Assembly (NCBI GenBank): GCA_030697205.1 | Contig: JAUYQP010000034.1 | Span: forward strand, 62,001-126,000 | Reading direction: 5' to 3' | DNA length: 64,000 nucleotides | DNA from: Mycobacteriales bacterium | GTDB lineage: Bacteria > Actinomycetota > Actinomycetes > Mycobacteriales > SCTD01 | Shown here: positions 41,385 to 50,724 of the stretch, in pieces | Numbering within the stretch: the first letter of the stretch is position 1 | Layout: each line of letters begins with the position of its first letter | The notes under the pieces: generated by a model | Database searches by the model: none | The model's input: the letters and a program-made list of their open reading frames with translations, nothing else | What the model was told of the DNA's origin: nothing | Translations under genes and position numbers: made by a program

Positions 41385-43166
41385 GTGACAAGGCGACGGC
41401 GCGCGCTCGTCCTGGTCGCGGTCCTCGCGACTCTGCTCCTCGGAGTCGGCAGCTGGCTGGCCGCGCGGGGCGTGATGGCGCGTGACGAGCTCCTGGGTGC
41501 CCGCGCCGATCTGGCCACCGCGCGCGCCGCTCTGATGGCGCACCGCAACGAGGCGGCAGACGTGGCCATCGAGCGAGCTGCGACGCGCACGCGACGCGCG
41601 GTAGCGCTCATGCACGACCCGGTCTTCCGGGCGGCTGCCAGGCTTCCCCTCGTCGGGAGGTCTGTCAGGGTCGGCCAGGAGGTCGCGAGCGCGGCCGAGG
41701 TCGTGGCCGCGGACATCCTCCCTGACGCACTGGTCACGGCGCGTGCCCTCGATCCCTCGCTGCTCCGGCGACCCGACGGGAGCGTGGACGTGATCCGGCT
41801 CCGTGCGGCGTCCCCTCGCGTGACCCAGCTCTCCGTCAGAGCCACGGCGCTGGCGCGTCAGACCGCGGGTCTGCCGCGCGCCAGGGTGCTCGGCGTCGTC
41901 GACCGCGGGCGGGACGACATGCTGGGTCAGCTCGACGAGCTCGCCGAGGGTCTCGACAACGCCTCACGGGCGGTGCGTCTCGCACCGGTGCTGCTCGGCG
42001 CGGACCGGCCCCGGCGCTACTTCGTGCTCGTCCAGCAGACGTCCGAGAGCCGTGGCACCGGTGGGCTCCTGGGGGGGTTCGCGGTGTTGGAAGCGCGCAG
42101 CGGCCGCGTCACCGTGTCGGCGCAGGGCTCGACCGCCGACCTGCGCAACGGACCGGTGAGAGTGCCCGCCGAGGTACCGCAGGACTACCGCGACCTCTAC
42201 ACCGCCGACGGCATCGTCCCGTTCTGGCAGAACATCAACCTGAGCCCGGACCTGCCGATGGTGGCCAAGGTGGTCGCGGCCCGGTGGACGTCGCAGACGG
42301 GTCAGACCATCGACGGCGTGGTCGCGCTCGACGCGATCGCACTCTCCGACATCCTCAGCGGAAGCGGCCTCGTCGACCTCGGCAACCGCACGATCCGTCC
42401 CGAACAGCTGCCCGAGTACCTCGCAGTCGGCCAGTACCGCGAGTTCGTCACCCTCGCGGAGCGCCGCGCGCGAAAGGACAAGCTGGCGGCGGTGTCGCAG
42501 GCCGTCACGTCACGGCTCACCCGGGGGGGCGGGAGCTCCGCCAACCTCGTGCGCGGGCTGGCCAAGGCGGTGAGCAGCGGCCACCTCCGGATGGCGAGCG
42601 AGGATCCGGCGCTGGGCCCCGAGCTGAGAGAGGCCGGGATCGATGGGGGGCTTCCACGGGGACCCGCGCCCGTCGCCTACCCGGTGGTCTACAACTCCTC
42701 GGCCGGCAAGCTCGACTACTTCCTGGACCGGCACGTGCGCTACACGGTCGGGTCCTGCGACGGAGAGCGGCGGGCCAGCACCATCGAGGTGCGGCTGCGC
42801 AACAGCGCACCGGCAACCGGACTCCCGCCGTACCTGACCATCGACTACGACGGCCACGTGGAGAGGCAGAGCTACGACGCGTCGGTCGTCCTGTCGGTCT
42901 ACGGCACCCAGGGCGCCCTGCTCGACACAGCCACCCTGGACGGCGAACCGGTGTCACTCCTGCCGACCGGGCCGGGCGGACCCTTCCTCACACCTGCGAC
43001 GGAGTCCGGCCTGCCGCTCTGGTACCTCGACCTCGACCTACCGCGCGGCACGACGCGCACCCTCACGCTCCACCTGGACGAGCCCGTGGTCGGGGGCCCG
43101 CCACGACTGCCCGAGCAGCCCCTGGCCAGAAGCCTCGAGGCGACGACGTCTGGGCCGACCTGCTGA
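41385..43166 (+). CDS. DUF4012 family membrane-anchored protein, second copy
   Basis: This 593-aa paralogue of the protein at 23884-25707 has an N-terminal transmembrane helix (about 7-27), RLPLVGRSVRVGQEV and the signature PRRYFVLVQQTSESRGTGGL. GGFAVLEARSGRVTV and a C-terminal beta-rich part (KLDYFLDRHVRYTVG) follow. The start is GTG 41385. A hairpin terminator follows, and beyond it a convergent LPxTG surface-protein gene. The pairing of DUF4012 with an LPxTG protein thus occurs twice in the window. Confidence 0.83.
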   Translation: MTRRRRALVLVAVLATLLLGVGSWLAARGVMARDELLGARADLATARAALMAHRNEAADVAIERAATRTRRAVALMHDPVFRAAARLPLVGRSVRVGQEVASAAEVVAADILPDALVTARALDPSLLRRPDGSVDVIRLRAASPRVTQLSVRATALARQTAGLPRARVLGVVDRGRDDMLGQLDELAEGLDNASRAVRLAPVLLGADRPRRYFVLVQQTSESRGTGGLLGGFAVLEARSGRVTVSAQGSTADLRNGPVRVPAEVPQDYRDLYTADGIVPFWQNINLSPDLPMVAKVVAARWTSQTGQTIDGVVALDAIALSDILSGSGLVDLGNRTIRPEQLPEYLAVGQYREFVTLAERRARKDKLAAVSQAVTSRLTRGGGSSANLVRGLAKAVSSGHLRMASEDPALGPELREAGIDGGLPRGPAPVAYPVVYNSSAGKLDYFLDRHVRYTVGSCDGERRASTIEVRLRNSAPATGLPPYLTIDYDGHVERQSYDASVVLSVYGTQGALLDTATLDGEPVSLLPTGPGGPFLTPATESGLPLWYLDLDLPRGTTRTLTLHLDEPVVGGPPRLPEQPLARSLEATTSGPTC

Positions 43167-43179
43167 AGCGGTTCACGAC

Positions 43180-43220
43180 GAAGGCCTCCGCTCCGCCGAT
43201 GTGGCGGTGCGGAGGCCTTC
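43180..43220. terminator. bidirectional intrinsic terminator hairpin
   Basis: GAAGGCCTCCGC (43180-43191) pairs with 43209-43220, and CCGCC (43193-43197) with GGCGG (43203-43207). It sits between convergent genes ending at 43166 and 43238 and can serve both. Confidence 0.8.
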
Positions 43221-43237
43221 ACCTCAAGATGTGAGAG

Positions 43238-43819
43238 CTAGGCAGGTGAGTCGGTCATCCGACGGCGACGACCCGCGATGACAGCGCCGGCGCCGACGCC
43301 GACGAGCGCCAGACCGGTGACGCTCACCAGCGCGATCTCGTTGCCGGTCGCCGGCAGGCCGAGCCCGCCACCAGGCGCACCCGTGCCACCGCGCGCGATG
43401 GCCACGTTGGCTGCGGTGACCGTGATCGGCGTGCTGATCCTGAGCGGTGCGCCAGTGGGCGACACACCGGTCAGGACGATGCTGTGCGCACCCACGCTCA
43501 GGCCGAGCGGGATGGTGACCTCCGCGTCGATGACACCGATGCTGTCAGCGGTGAACGTCCCGAGGAGGATCGGCGTCGACTCCGCGTAGACCTCGACCTG
43601 CGAACCGGGCTTGAAGCCCTCGCCGTGCACCTTGTACTTCTGGCCGGGTACGGGAGTGGGGTCTTCGACGGAGGTCTTGGGCGGGCACTGGCCAGGCGGG
43701 TAGTGCCCAGCCGGGTTGGGGCAGTTGTGCGTCGCGAAGGCGGGCGCCTGGAGTCCGAAGACCGCCAAGCCGCCCAGGGTCACGGCTGCAGCCGCAGATC
43801 CCACACGGGAGACGGACAT
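43238..43819 (-). CDS. LPxTG cell-wall-anchored surface protein
   Basis: This 193-aa protein from ATG 43819 has GAAGGAG upstream. It has a signal peptide (to about FATHNCPNP), a Cys-containing linker, one Ig/IPT-like domain (KYKVHGEGFKPGSQVEVYA, VSPTGAPLRI) and a classical sorting signal: LPATG, hydrophobic helix and RRRR. Sortase would attach it to peptidoglycan. It resembles the LPRSG protein at 22993-23751 and, like it, neighbours a DUF4012 gene. A CRP-like site lies upstream. Confidence 0.82.
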   Translation of the reverse strand: MSVSRVGSAAAAVTLGGLAVFGLQAPAFATHNCPNPAGHYPPGQCPPKTSVEDPTPVPGQKYKVHGEGFKPGSQVEVYAESTPILLGTFTADSIGVIDAEVTIPLGLSVGAHSIVLTGVSPTGAPLRISTPITVTAANVAIARGGTGAPGGGLGLPATGNEIALVSVTGLALVGVGAGAVIAGRRRRMTDSPA

Positions 43820-43896
43820 AGGAACTCCTTCGGTCGAGAAAGTGTGCGGAGAGAGGTTTGAGAGAGTGTCGCACACCGTGAGTGACCGTGGCGGCG

Positions 43897-43912
43897 CGTG
43901 AGCTGAATCACA
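43897..43912 (-). promoter_or_regulatory. candidate CRP/FNR-family binding site
   Basis: On the minus strand the site reads TGTGATTCAGCTCACG, one base from the TGTGA-N6-TCACA consensus of CRP-type regulators. It lies about 80 bp upstream of ATG 43819. Actinobacterial CRP homologues use similar sites. Confidence 0.45.
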
Positions 43913-43942
43913 AACATGTCACGCTGAGGTGAGAGGCCGCTG

Positions 43943-44956
43943 CTAGCGGTCGATGCGCACGTTGCGGCCGGCGAGCTCGTCCTCGAGCTTCTTGACGTCG
44001 CCGTCCACCATCCGGTTCACCAGGTCGGCACCGAAGGTCTGCGCCTTCCAGCCGAGCACGCGCTCAGCCTTGCTGGCGTCGCCGATGAGGGCGTCGACCT
44101 CGGATGGCCGCTCGTAACGGGCGTCGTAGGCGACGTGCTTCTCCCAGTCGAGGTTGACGCGCGCGAAGGCGGCTTGGCAGAAGTCGCGCACCGTCATGGC
44201 GTGTCCGGTCGCGAGCACGTAGTCGGTCGCCTCATCGGCCTGCAGCATGCGCCACATGCCCTCGACATACTCAGGCGCATAGCCCCAGTCCCGCACGGAG
44301 TCGAGGTTGCCGAGCCACACCTTGTCCTGCAGACCCGCGGCGATCCGCGCAACCGCGCGCGTGATCTTGCGCGTCACGAAGGTCTCGCCGCGCCGCTCGG
44401 ACTCGTGGTTGAACAGGATCCCGTTGCAGGCGTACATCCCATACGCCTCGCGGTAGTTCACGGTCGCCCAGTAGCCGTAGAGCTTGGCGACGGAGTACGG
44501 CGAGCGCGGGTGGAACGGCGTCTCCTCATTTTGCGGCGGCGGCGTCGAGCCGTAGAGCTCGCTGCTCGAGGCCTGGTAGAAGCGCGTGTTCACGTGGGCG
44601 GCGCGCAGGGCTTCCAGCAGGCGCATCGTCCCGAGGCCCGTGATGTCGCCGGTGTACTCCGGCATCTCGAAGCTCACCTTGACGTGGCTCTGCGCTCCGA
44701 GGTGGTACACCTCGTCCGGCTTGATCATTGCAAGCAGGTTGACGAGGCCGGTGCCGTCCGACAGGTCGCCGTGGTGCAGGACCAGCTTGCGCTCCGGGTC
44801 GTGCGGGTCCTGGTAGTACTCATCGATGCGATCGGTGTTGAAGGTCGACGCACGTCGGATCAGCCCGTGGACCTCGTAGCCTTTACGCAGCAGCAAATCA
44901 GTCAGGTAGCTCCCGTCTTGCCCTGTAATGCCGGTGATGAGCGCTCGCTTCTTCAT
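43943..44956 (-). CDS. gmd: GDP-mannose 4,6-dehydratase
   Basis: This 337-aa SDR has the NADP motif [14 protein letters not shown], the Gmd hallmark [12 protein letters not shown], catalytic Thr/Ser and Glu in [10 protein letters not shown], and Tyr-Lys in [11 protein letters not shown], then [14 protein letters not shown]. It converts GDP-mannose to GDP-4-keto-6-deoxy-mannose, the first step to GDP-fucose; fcl at 53680 would finish it. The start ATG is 6 nt from a TAGATT box. A second, divergent Gmd-like gene lies at 55810. Confidence 0.93.
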   Translation of the reverse strand: MKKRALITGITGQDGSYLTDLLLRKGYEVHGLIRRASTFNTDRIDEYYQDPHDPERKLVLHHGDLSDGTGLVNLLAMIKPDEVYHLGAQSHVKVSFEMPEYTGDITGLGTMRLLEALRAAHVNTRFYQASSSELYGSTPPPQNEETPFHPRSPYSVAKLYGYWATVNYREAYGMYACNGILFNHESERRGETFVTRKITRAVARIAAGLQDKVWLGNLDSVRDWGYAPEYVEGMWRMLQADEATDYVLATGHAMTVRDFCQAAFARVNLDWEKHVAYDARYERPSEVDALIGDASKAERVLGWKAQTFGADLVNRMVDGDVKKLEDELAGRNVRIDR

Positions 44957-44962
44957 CCTTCA

Positions 44963-44968
44963 AATCTA
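44963..44968 (-). promoter_or_regulatory. -10 box of a leaderless promoter for gmd
   Basis: TAGATT on the minus strand lies 6 nt before ATG 44956. The spacer also contains GAAGG, so a very short leader is possible. Confidence 0.55.
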
Positions 44969-45190
44969 GCGCGTTGCGACCCGAAGACAGCTGGCCAGGT
45001 GGATGCTCCAGGCAACCGCAGCCCCCTCTTCCCGCCCGCAAGTCGGGGCCTCAGACCACGAACGGCGCGGCGCCGGAACGGTCCTTCTCCAGTCCCAGCT
45101 GGCGTCTGGCCGCTGCTACCTGAGGCTCTCGCCAGTGACGAACCGCGACCGAACCTCCTCACGAGCCCTCAGCACGCTCCGACGCGTTCC

Positions 45191-46624
45191 TTAAGGAAAT
45201 AGCCGCGCCCGAGAGTGGCGCGGTGTACTAACCAAACTTGGCGGGGGCCCTACCAACCGTGCCGTTGTACGGGGTGACCGCCGCGCGATAGCGCTCATAA
45301 TTACGTATAACAGAACAGTCACGTACAGCATTCTGCAGGCAGTACGGAGATTGTACTGGGCAAACAATATCGCCGCTAAGAAAGCCACGCCCGTGGGGGC
45401 CACCGATATATATACGTACCGCCCGGCCTTTAAAAGCCGTGCAGTGGCGGATTCAGCTAGTCCAAATATGCCACCGGCGAACAGGAAAAAAACGGCCGTG
45501 AACCACGCTCCGTGATTGGCCACTTCGCCGAGACCAGCGTAGGGAACAGATGAAGAAAGTCGCAGCGACGCGCCCGCGGGGGATGCTAGAAGCGACCCAG
45601 GCAAGGGCCCGACCGAGAACCAGAAAGCAGACCAGTCAATGTGACCGGCGCTATAAATTGTGAGCGCTACCACATTAAAGCCGGATAGAAAGTTGGCCAA
45701 GGTCGTCAGGTAGATGTCGTACGCAAAAAAGGTCACGCTCGGCAACGCTTCTATGTTTGGCAATAAGCCCTGCACGGCCAAGCCTCGCATATGAAGCGGT
45801 ATGGGTACGAGAATCAGCGCCGTGCCCACTCCCGCTAGCAAGAGGAATGGCCTCGCCCGTCGGGACCCCAACGCCAGCCCAACGAAGTACATAAGCGCTA
45901 CAAGCGACATCATACGACTTGACAGGGCGAATGAAAATAATTCAAGACCGAAGAACAAGCCTAGCGAGGCCAGACGACCGGGCCACCTGGACGAACGCAG
46001 CGCAAGTCCAAGAAGAGCCGCCGCTGGAATCATCAGATATGTAAGAACACCGCCAAAGGGGGTTGGTATCAAGTAGTCATCGCGTGCCAGCAACTGATCG
46101 AACGGCCGAAGGCTCACGTTGAAGGCCAGAGTGACCACACCGAACGCCAGCGCCCCAGTCGAGCGACGCAAAGCTTCAACGACGGATCGGAGGTCTCCTA
46201 CGGAAACCTGCCGGACCCCTCGTCCACGAGTGATAGCTGCGCCGACGAGCGAGGCCAGCGATGCCAGTTGAAAGGCACCCAGCGCGCCATTGCGTTCCAA
46301 TCCTCCGAACGCGGCAAGGTAACTGGGCATGTGGTGCGTTCTGGCCAAGTATTCCGTGGCGGCAAAGCCAGAGAAGCCGAACAGCGTCAGGGTCAAAGAG
46401 AAAAGGAGTGATGGAGTGAGGAGAGAGCGTCCGCCTCGCGCATACGTGGCCGCGATGGCGTAGGCGTTCAGACATACCAGGACGGCTAGGCGACCCGGCA
46501 AGGCCAAAGCTAGTGCGACAGCCAGTCCTGACCCGAACGCAGCCAGCCGCAGCATCTCCTCCCGAACGTGCTCCGGGGACACGGTTCGGCTGCTTGATAC
46601 ATCGGCGAGTCGTGAAGTCTGCAC
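45191..46624 (-). CDS. O-antigen polymerase-like membrane protein (Wzy type)
   Basis: This 477-aa protein has about eleven to twelve hydrophobic segments and a large loop near residues 300-370 (AYDIYLTTLANFLSGFN, SSVPYAGLGEVANHG). Composition and topology fit Wzy/EpsG-type polymerases, whose sequences are too variable for firm assignment. GTG 46624 has GAGGA upstream. The base composition is clearly less GC-rich than the neighbours. Next to a Wzx-like flippase it completes a Wzx/Wzy pathway. Confidence 0.68.
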   Translation of the reverse strand: MQTSRLADVSSSRTVSPEHVREEMLRLAAFGSGLAVALALALPGRLAVLVCLNAYAIAATYARGGRSLLTPSLLFSLTLTLFGFSGFAATEYLARTHHMPSYLAAFGGLERNGALGAFQLASLASLVGAAITRGRGVRQVSVGDLRSVVEALRRSTGALAFGVVTLAFNVSLRPFDQLLARDDYLIPTPFGGVLTYLMIPAAALLGLALRSSRWPGRLASLGLFFGLELFSFALSSRMMSLVALMYFVGLALGSRRARPFLLLAGVGTALILVPIPLHMRGLAVQGLLPNIEALPSVTFFAYDIYLTTLANFLSGFNVVALTIYSAGHIDWSAFWFSVGPLPGSLLASPAGASLRLSSSVPYAGLGEVANHGAWFTAVFFLFAGGIFGLAESATARLLKAGRYVYISVAPTGVAFLAAILFAQYNLRTACRMLYVTVLLYVIMSAIARRSPRTTARLVGPPPSLVSTPRHSRARLFP

Positions 46625-46898
46625 AGACCGTCCTCAGAACGGATGGGTTGAGCAACGTTTGACGAAGCGGCTACGTGCGGGCGTCGTCATGGAAGTGCAG
46701 TTACAAGCCTACGGACAGTAAGCGGGGAACCCAAAGCCACCACTCGTGCGAGCAACAGCGCGCCCCATGCAGCCAGCGCAAGACGCCGCATGCGCCTCGT
46801 TGCCTCCGCAGTGCCGTTGCCTGCTCGAAGTCAACAACGCGGTGCCCGCCGTCTTGAATACGCCAGGTCGTAACCTACACCCGCCGCCGTCGCAGGCT

Positions 46899-48089
46899 TT
46901 ATATCTGGGCGAGCCCGCGACGATAGGCGATTTGGCTGCCTACGAGGCTTATCGCCGTCGCCCCGGCAAGGGTGATGCCAATCGGGTCGCCGACCACCGT
47001 CGTGGAGGAGGCAGCCAAAATGATCGCACATGCGTAGGCGGCACTCACAAGCCGGGTTATTGCGCCTACTCGCTGCATGCCTAGCGCTTGGGACGCCGCC
47101 TGCCGCGCAGACATCCAGCCGCCGGCCATTGTCGCGACCGCGACGATCAACCATGGTTGCCAAGAGTCGCCTAGGGACATCTGCGCAAAGAGCAGCGCAC
47201 TACCGACTCCGAGGCTCGCCAACATCGCCGCTAGCGCGACGAGTGCAGATGTAGCACGCTTCACCGCCAGGGCGAGCTTTTCGCGGGCATCGGGGAGGCC
47301 TAGTTGCCAGGCGCCGAGCCCGAAGGACATGACCAGCACACCGTTTATCAGGTTCATAGGTGATACAGCCGATTGGGTCACACGATAAGCCGCCACTAGC
47401 GACTGGTCGTAAAAACTGGTGACGAATGTTGGTCCTGCCACCACGAAAGCAGCCAGGCTTGAATCTAGAAGACCCCACTTGCCGAGCGTCCACGAGGAGA
47501 CGAATCGGGTAGCAGGCAAGTCGCTAGCGCTCCTGAAAATTAGAATGACAAATCCAAAGGCTGCCCCTGCAATCCATGCTAGGGAGGCGCTGATAAGACT
47601 TGAACCAAACACAGCCACTAAAGGCAGTGTTATGCAGAGCCAAGCGAGATCGCTAAACAAAACAGCACCGATTTGCGATTCGGACATGCGAACGTATCGT
47701 AAGCCATCTTGACCATAAACGACGACGGGCGCTAAAGAAACAAAAGCCACTTCCCATGCCCTAAGGGACGTGGTCTCGGTGAGGACCCAAGCAACGAGCG
47801 GGGCGCTCGCAGCCGTGAGCGCAATCGACACCGGCAATACCCACCGGACCGGTATTCGCGATCTTCCATGGTGACGTTGGGAACTGAGCGCCGGTCCGTA
47901 TACCGACAGCCGCCCGACACCAATGAGCGTGATAATAGTTAGTTGGACGGTCGCGAACACAGCAAAATCGCCAGTGTCCATCCTCCGAGCCGCTAATAAA
48001 ACTAATAGCGCATTTGATCCGCTTGAAGCCACTTGGTCCAGCAAGAGCGGGCTCAAAAGAAGACGTACGCCTCGGCGGAGCCTCCTCAT
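46899..48089 (-). CDS. polysaccharide flippase-like protein (Wzx type)
   Basis: This 396-aa protein has ten to twelve transmembrane helices with the character of the MATE/Wzx group: LLLDQVASSGSNALLVLLAARRMDTGDFAVFA at the start, and helix-break patterns later. It would move lipid-linked repeat units outwards. ATG 48089 has GGAG upstream; TTG 48110 is an alternative. It lies within the lower-GC cassette. Confidence 0.68.
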   Translation of the reverse strand: MRRLRRGVRLLLSPLLLDQVASSGSNALLVLLAARRMDTGDFAVFATVQLTIITLIGVGRLSVYGPALSSQRHHGRSRIPVRWVLPVSIALTAASAPLVAWVLTETTSLRAWEVAFVSLAPVVVYGQDGLRYVRMSESQIGAVLFSDLAWLCITLPLVAVFGSSLISASLAWIAGAAFGFVILIFRSASDLPATRFVSSWTLGKWGLLDSSLAAFVVAGPTFVTSFYDQSLVAAYRVTQSAVSPMNLINGVLVMSFGLGAWQLGLPDAREKLALAVKRATSALVALAAMLASLGVGSALLFAQMSLGDSWQPWLIVAVATMAGGWMSARQAASQALGMQRVGAITRLVSAAYACAIILAASSTTVVGDPIGITLAGATAISLVGSQIAYRRGLAQI

Positions 48090-48235
48090 TCCAGTTCTCC
48101 ATCGATCCAACCGCGTGGAAGCGGTGCAGTGCAGAACAGACTCTCACCAGCTGCCATCTCAGTCAGCATCTGGAAGTACCTTCCTCCTACCTCCGGGTAG
48201 CAGGTTCCACTAGGCTCCAACACGGCCGACCTAAA

Positions 48236-48799
48236 TCAACGGCGGCTAAGGAGCGCGAGATGCTCCGCACGTTGCGCATCGCTTCCGAATCTGTACGCGA
48301 CGACTCGGGCAGGACATCCTACCGCTATGGCGAACGGTGGAATGTTGTTCGTCACCACCGCTGCGGCGCCAATTATCGCGCCATCCCCGATCGTGACGCC
48401 GCTCAGAACGGTGGCATGACCACCAATCCAAACATCGACGCCGATGCTGACCGCGTCCTCCGGCCGCGCCGGACGATCGCCGACCCATACGGACTCGAGG
48501 ATCGGCGTACCGATTTCGTCGATGGCGTGATCGTGTCTACCGGCGATCTGCACATTCATTCCAATAACGGTGAAGTTTCCAATCGAACCGTCCACCTGAA
48601 TTGTCGTCCGCGGCCCGATTGCCACCCCCCGGCCGATTCGCAGGCCGTGAGGGGAACTAAGGACGACGCCGCGTCCCACCCTCAGGTTTTCTCCGACGGA
48701 AACATTTTCATTGATAGCAAGGAAACGCATGACCTTTCGGAGAAGTCGTTGGCTGACCCGCGGCGCGCCACTTCGGGTCCCTACCGACGGGCTAGTCAC
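48236..48799 (-). CDS. left-handed beta-helix acetyltransferase
   Basis: This protein of about 187 aa has hexapeptide repeats (VSVGENLRVGRGVVL, GLRIGRGVAIGPRTTIQ, VSIGVDVWIGGHATVLSG, VTIGDGAIIGAAAVVT), ending FAIAVGCPARVVAYRF. It is a WbbJ/NodL-like O-acetyltransferase; the GRHDHAIDE stretch probably holds the catalytic His. GTG 48799 gives an 8-bp overlap with the upstream GT gene, while ATG 48898 would give an overlap of over 100 bp. Confidence 0.75.
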   Translation of the reverse strand: MTSPSVGTRSGAPRVSQRLLRKVMRFLAINENVSVGENLRVGRGVVLSSPHGLRIGRGVAIGPRTTIQVDGSIGNFTVIGMNVQIAGRHDHAIDEIGTPILESVWVGDRPARPEDAVSIGVDVWIGGHATVLSGVTIGDGAIIGAAAVVTNNIPPFAIAVGCPARVVAYRFGSDAQRAEHLALLSRR

Positions 48800-49904
48800 T
48801 GGGCCAACCGTCCCTTCCGAGTTGCTGCGGCTGCCCCGAGAGAGCTTTTCCGAGACCTTCTGACATAACTTCTGCCGAGTAAGCGGTCGCGATGGCATCC
48901 GACCATCTTATTCGCTGCCTGTCGGTCGTGGGCTGGCTAGTCTGAGCGCACAGCGCCTCCGAGAGGGCAGATGCGTCGTCGCTAGGGAAGAACGTTATAG
49001 CGCCGGTCCGCACGAGTTCGATCTCCGGCGAATGTCTTTCATTCAAAGCCACGAGAACCGGGACGCCGAAGCCTATGCTCTGCGTCAAGCCGAGGCCTGC
49101 GTAGCCGGGTGAAAGACTGCAAATGGTCCGAGCGTAATGAGCACGCAATCGGTCAGCGTCATAAACCCAGCCAGGAAAATGCACGTTACTTGTTAAACCG
49201 AGCGTTTCTGCCTGCGCGCGAAGGGCTGGCTCATCTGAACCTCCTCCGATAAGGATGAGATTAAACCCTTGCTCGACGAGCTTGGATCGCGCAAAAGCCT
49301 CAATCGCTAACGAGACCTTCTTTTTGGGCTCAAAACGTCCTACATAGAGGAAGTCACGGCGCTGCAGGGTGCCCTTTTCGTGCCGCATGGTAGCGGCTGG
49401 ATAAATGGCGTTAGCCGCGACCCAAACTGGCTGACTCGGGAGAGCCTCCTTAGCGGGAAGAACGCTGTCATACCCGTAGAGGACGGTTCCTTGCGAAAGT
49501 TGACGCATCATGCGTCGCAGCCATGCAGTTCCTGAGCCGGCACCCGCCTGCGGTTCAAGGTGACCCCATACTAAGGAACGTCGCCTCAATACACGGCGTC
49601 CAATTAAGAGCACCCAAGCCGTAAGGCTGCGAGGATTAAGGTCCACGATGGTGGCCCGTGCGGCTAACGCTGTCCTCCAACCGCCCAACTGCAGAAAAGC
49701 TTGCCCATGGAACAGTCGTCGATTCCGCACCTCCACGTACCAATGATCCGGAATGCCGGTCCGAACTGTTGGATCTATGTGTTCCCTGCTACAGAAAAGC
49801 ACGAGTTTGGGGCCAAGCCGATTACGCAACTCCTGTATGCAAGCGTGCCGATACGCAGGCAGGACGGCGGTGTAGATCACGAACTCGTCACGCCTATTAC
49901 CCAC
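48792..49904 (-). CDS. glycosyltransferase family 4
   Basis: This 370-aa GT-B protein has FLYVGRFEPKKKVSLAIEAFARS, LILIGGGSDEPALR, VHFPGWVYDADRLRAHYA, and LGLTQSIGFGVPVLVALNE. The usual second Glu of the EX7E motif is replaced by a looser region, but the fold is clear. GTG 49904 has AAGGAG upstream. It is part of an overlapping leftward set with a GT2 and a WcaF-like acetyltransferase, all less GC-rich than the flanking DNA. Confidence 0.75.
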   Translation of the reverse strand: MGNRRDEFVIYTAVLPAYRHACIQELRNRLGPKLVLFCSREHIDPTVRTGIPDHWYVEVRNRRLFHGQAFLQLGGWRTALAARATIVDLNPRSLTAWVLLIGRRVLRRRSLVWGHLEPQAGAGSGTAWLRRMMRQLSQGTVLYGYDSVLPAKEALPSQPVWVAANAIYPAATMRHEKGTLQRRDFLYVGRFEPKKKVSLAIEAFARSKLVEQGFNLILIGGGSDEPALRAQAETLGLTSNVHFPGWVYDADRLRAHYARTICSLSPGYAGLGLTQSIGFGVPVLVALNERHSPEIELVRTGAITFFPSDDASALSEALCAQTSQPTTDRQRIRWSDAIATAYSAEVMSEGLGKALSGQPQQLGRDGWPSD

Positions 49905-50724
49905 GACGGAACTCCTTTGCCTTCACGCCAACTTGCCATAGATAGAAGGATTGAGCGACTGCGTAGTGGAAGCCGGCCGAGCCGTCGAAACAGCCCCCGC
50001 GCAGCAAATAGGCGTACACAAAAAAGGCAAACGGCCGGAACGGAATGCGCGCGTAGCGTTGCGCCCGAACCGACCGATGCCGCAGAACTTCCTCCGCTGC
50101 CCCGGGCCGAGCTAACAGATGCGCCTCCCAATCGCTGTACCTATTGTGCCTCCCGAAGTAGTCATACAAGCTGTCCAGATCCTCGTGCGCCATCGTCGCC
50201 TTTAAGGCGTCGACCCGACCCTCTACGACAGGTTGGTAATGCCCTTCTACCTCCCACATGTTGACCGCGCCGAGGTCATCTACCTGAGGCCACTGCGTTT
50301 TATCACGGCGTACTAGTACCCGCTTGCTTACTTTGTGCCCGTGACGCAGTTTTCGCCCCATAAAATGGTAGTCTATGGTTACGTCAAACGCCGCGATGCC
50401 CAACGAATCCGCTGTCTCTAAACGATGCCGGATTTCCTCGGAGAGCTCCTTTGTCACGACTTCGTCTGCGTCGAGATACAGCACCCATCCGTGGCGCAAG
50501 GGAGCATGAAGCAGCGCCCACTCCTTCTTTTTCGGGTATCGCCCATTCCATTCAAAGCGGACGACCTCAGCTCCGTGCCCGCGAGCAATATCCTCGGTGC
50601 GATCCTTGCTACCGCTGTCGACCACGACGATCTGATCGAAGTCTGCGACGCTTTGTAAGGTCCGCGCGATCACGGGCTCCTCATTCTTGGTCAAGATCAA
50701 CACGGCAGCGCGGATCTTGCTCAT
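49897..50724 (-). CDS. family 2 glycosyltransferase, WaaE-like
   Basis: This 275-aa enzyme from ATG 50724 begins AAVLILTKNEEPVIARTLQSV, with VVVDSGSKDRTEDIARGHG, WVLYLDADEVVTKEL and the C-terminal HYAVAQSFYLWQVGVKAKE found in LPS core beta-glucosyltransferase-like GT2 proteins. The DAD motif for metal is intact. GGGGGAG precedes the start, which overlaps the stop of the acetyltransferase gene by 4 bp. Confidence 0.83.
   Translation of the reverse strand: MSKIRAAVLILTKNEEPVIARTLQSVADFDQIVVVDSGSKDRTEDIARGHGAEVVRFEWNGRYPKKKEWALLHAPLRHGWVLYLDADEVVTKELSEEIRHRLETADSLGIAAFDVTIDYHFMGRKLRHGHKVSKRVLVRRDKTQWPQVDDLGAVNMWEVEGHYQPVVEGRVDALKATMAHEDLDSLYDYFGRHNRYSDWEAHLLARPGAAEEVLRHRSVRAQRYARIPFRPFAFFVYAYLLRGGCFDGSAGFHYAVAQSFYLWQVGVKAKEFRRG

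Noticed and set aside
48799-48898. Upstream start of the acetyltransferase at ATG 48898
   Set aside because: Would overlap the transferase gene by over 100 bp, and the added residues are not part of the beta-helix family; GTG 48799 is more plausible.
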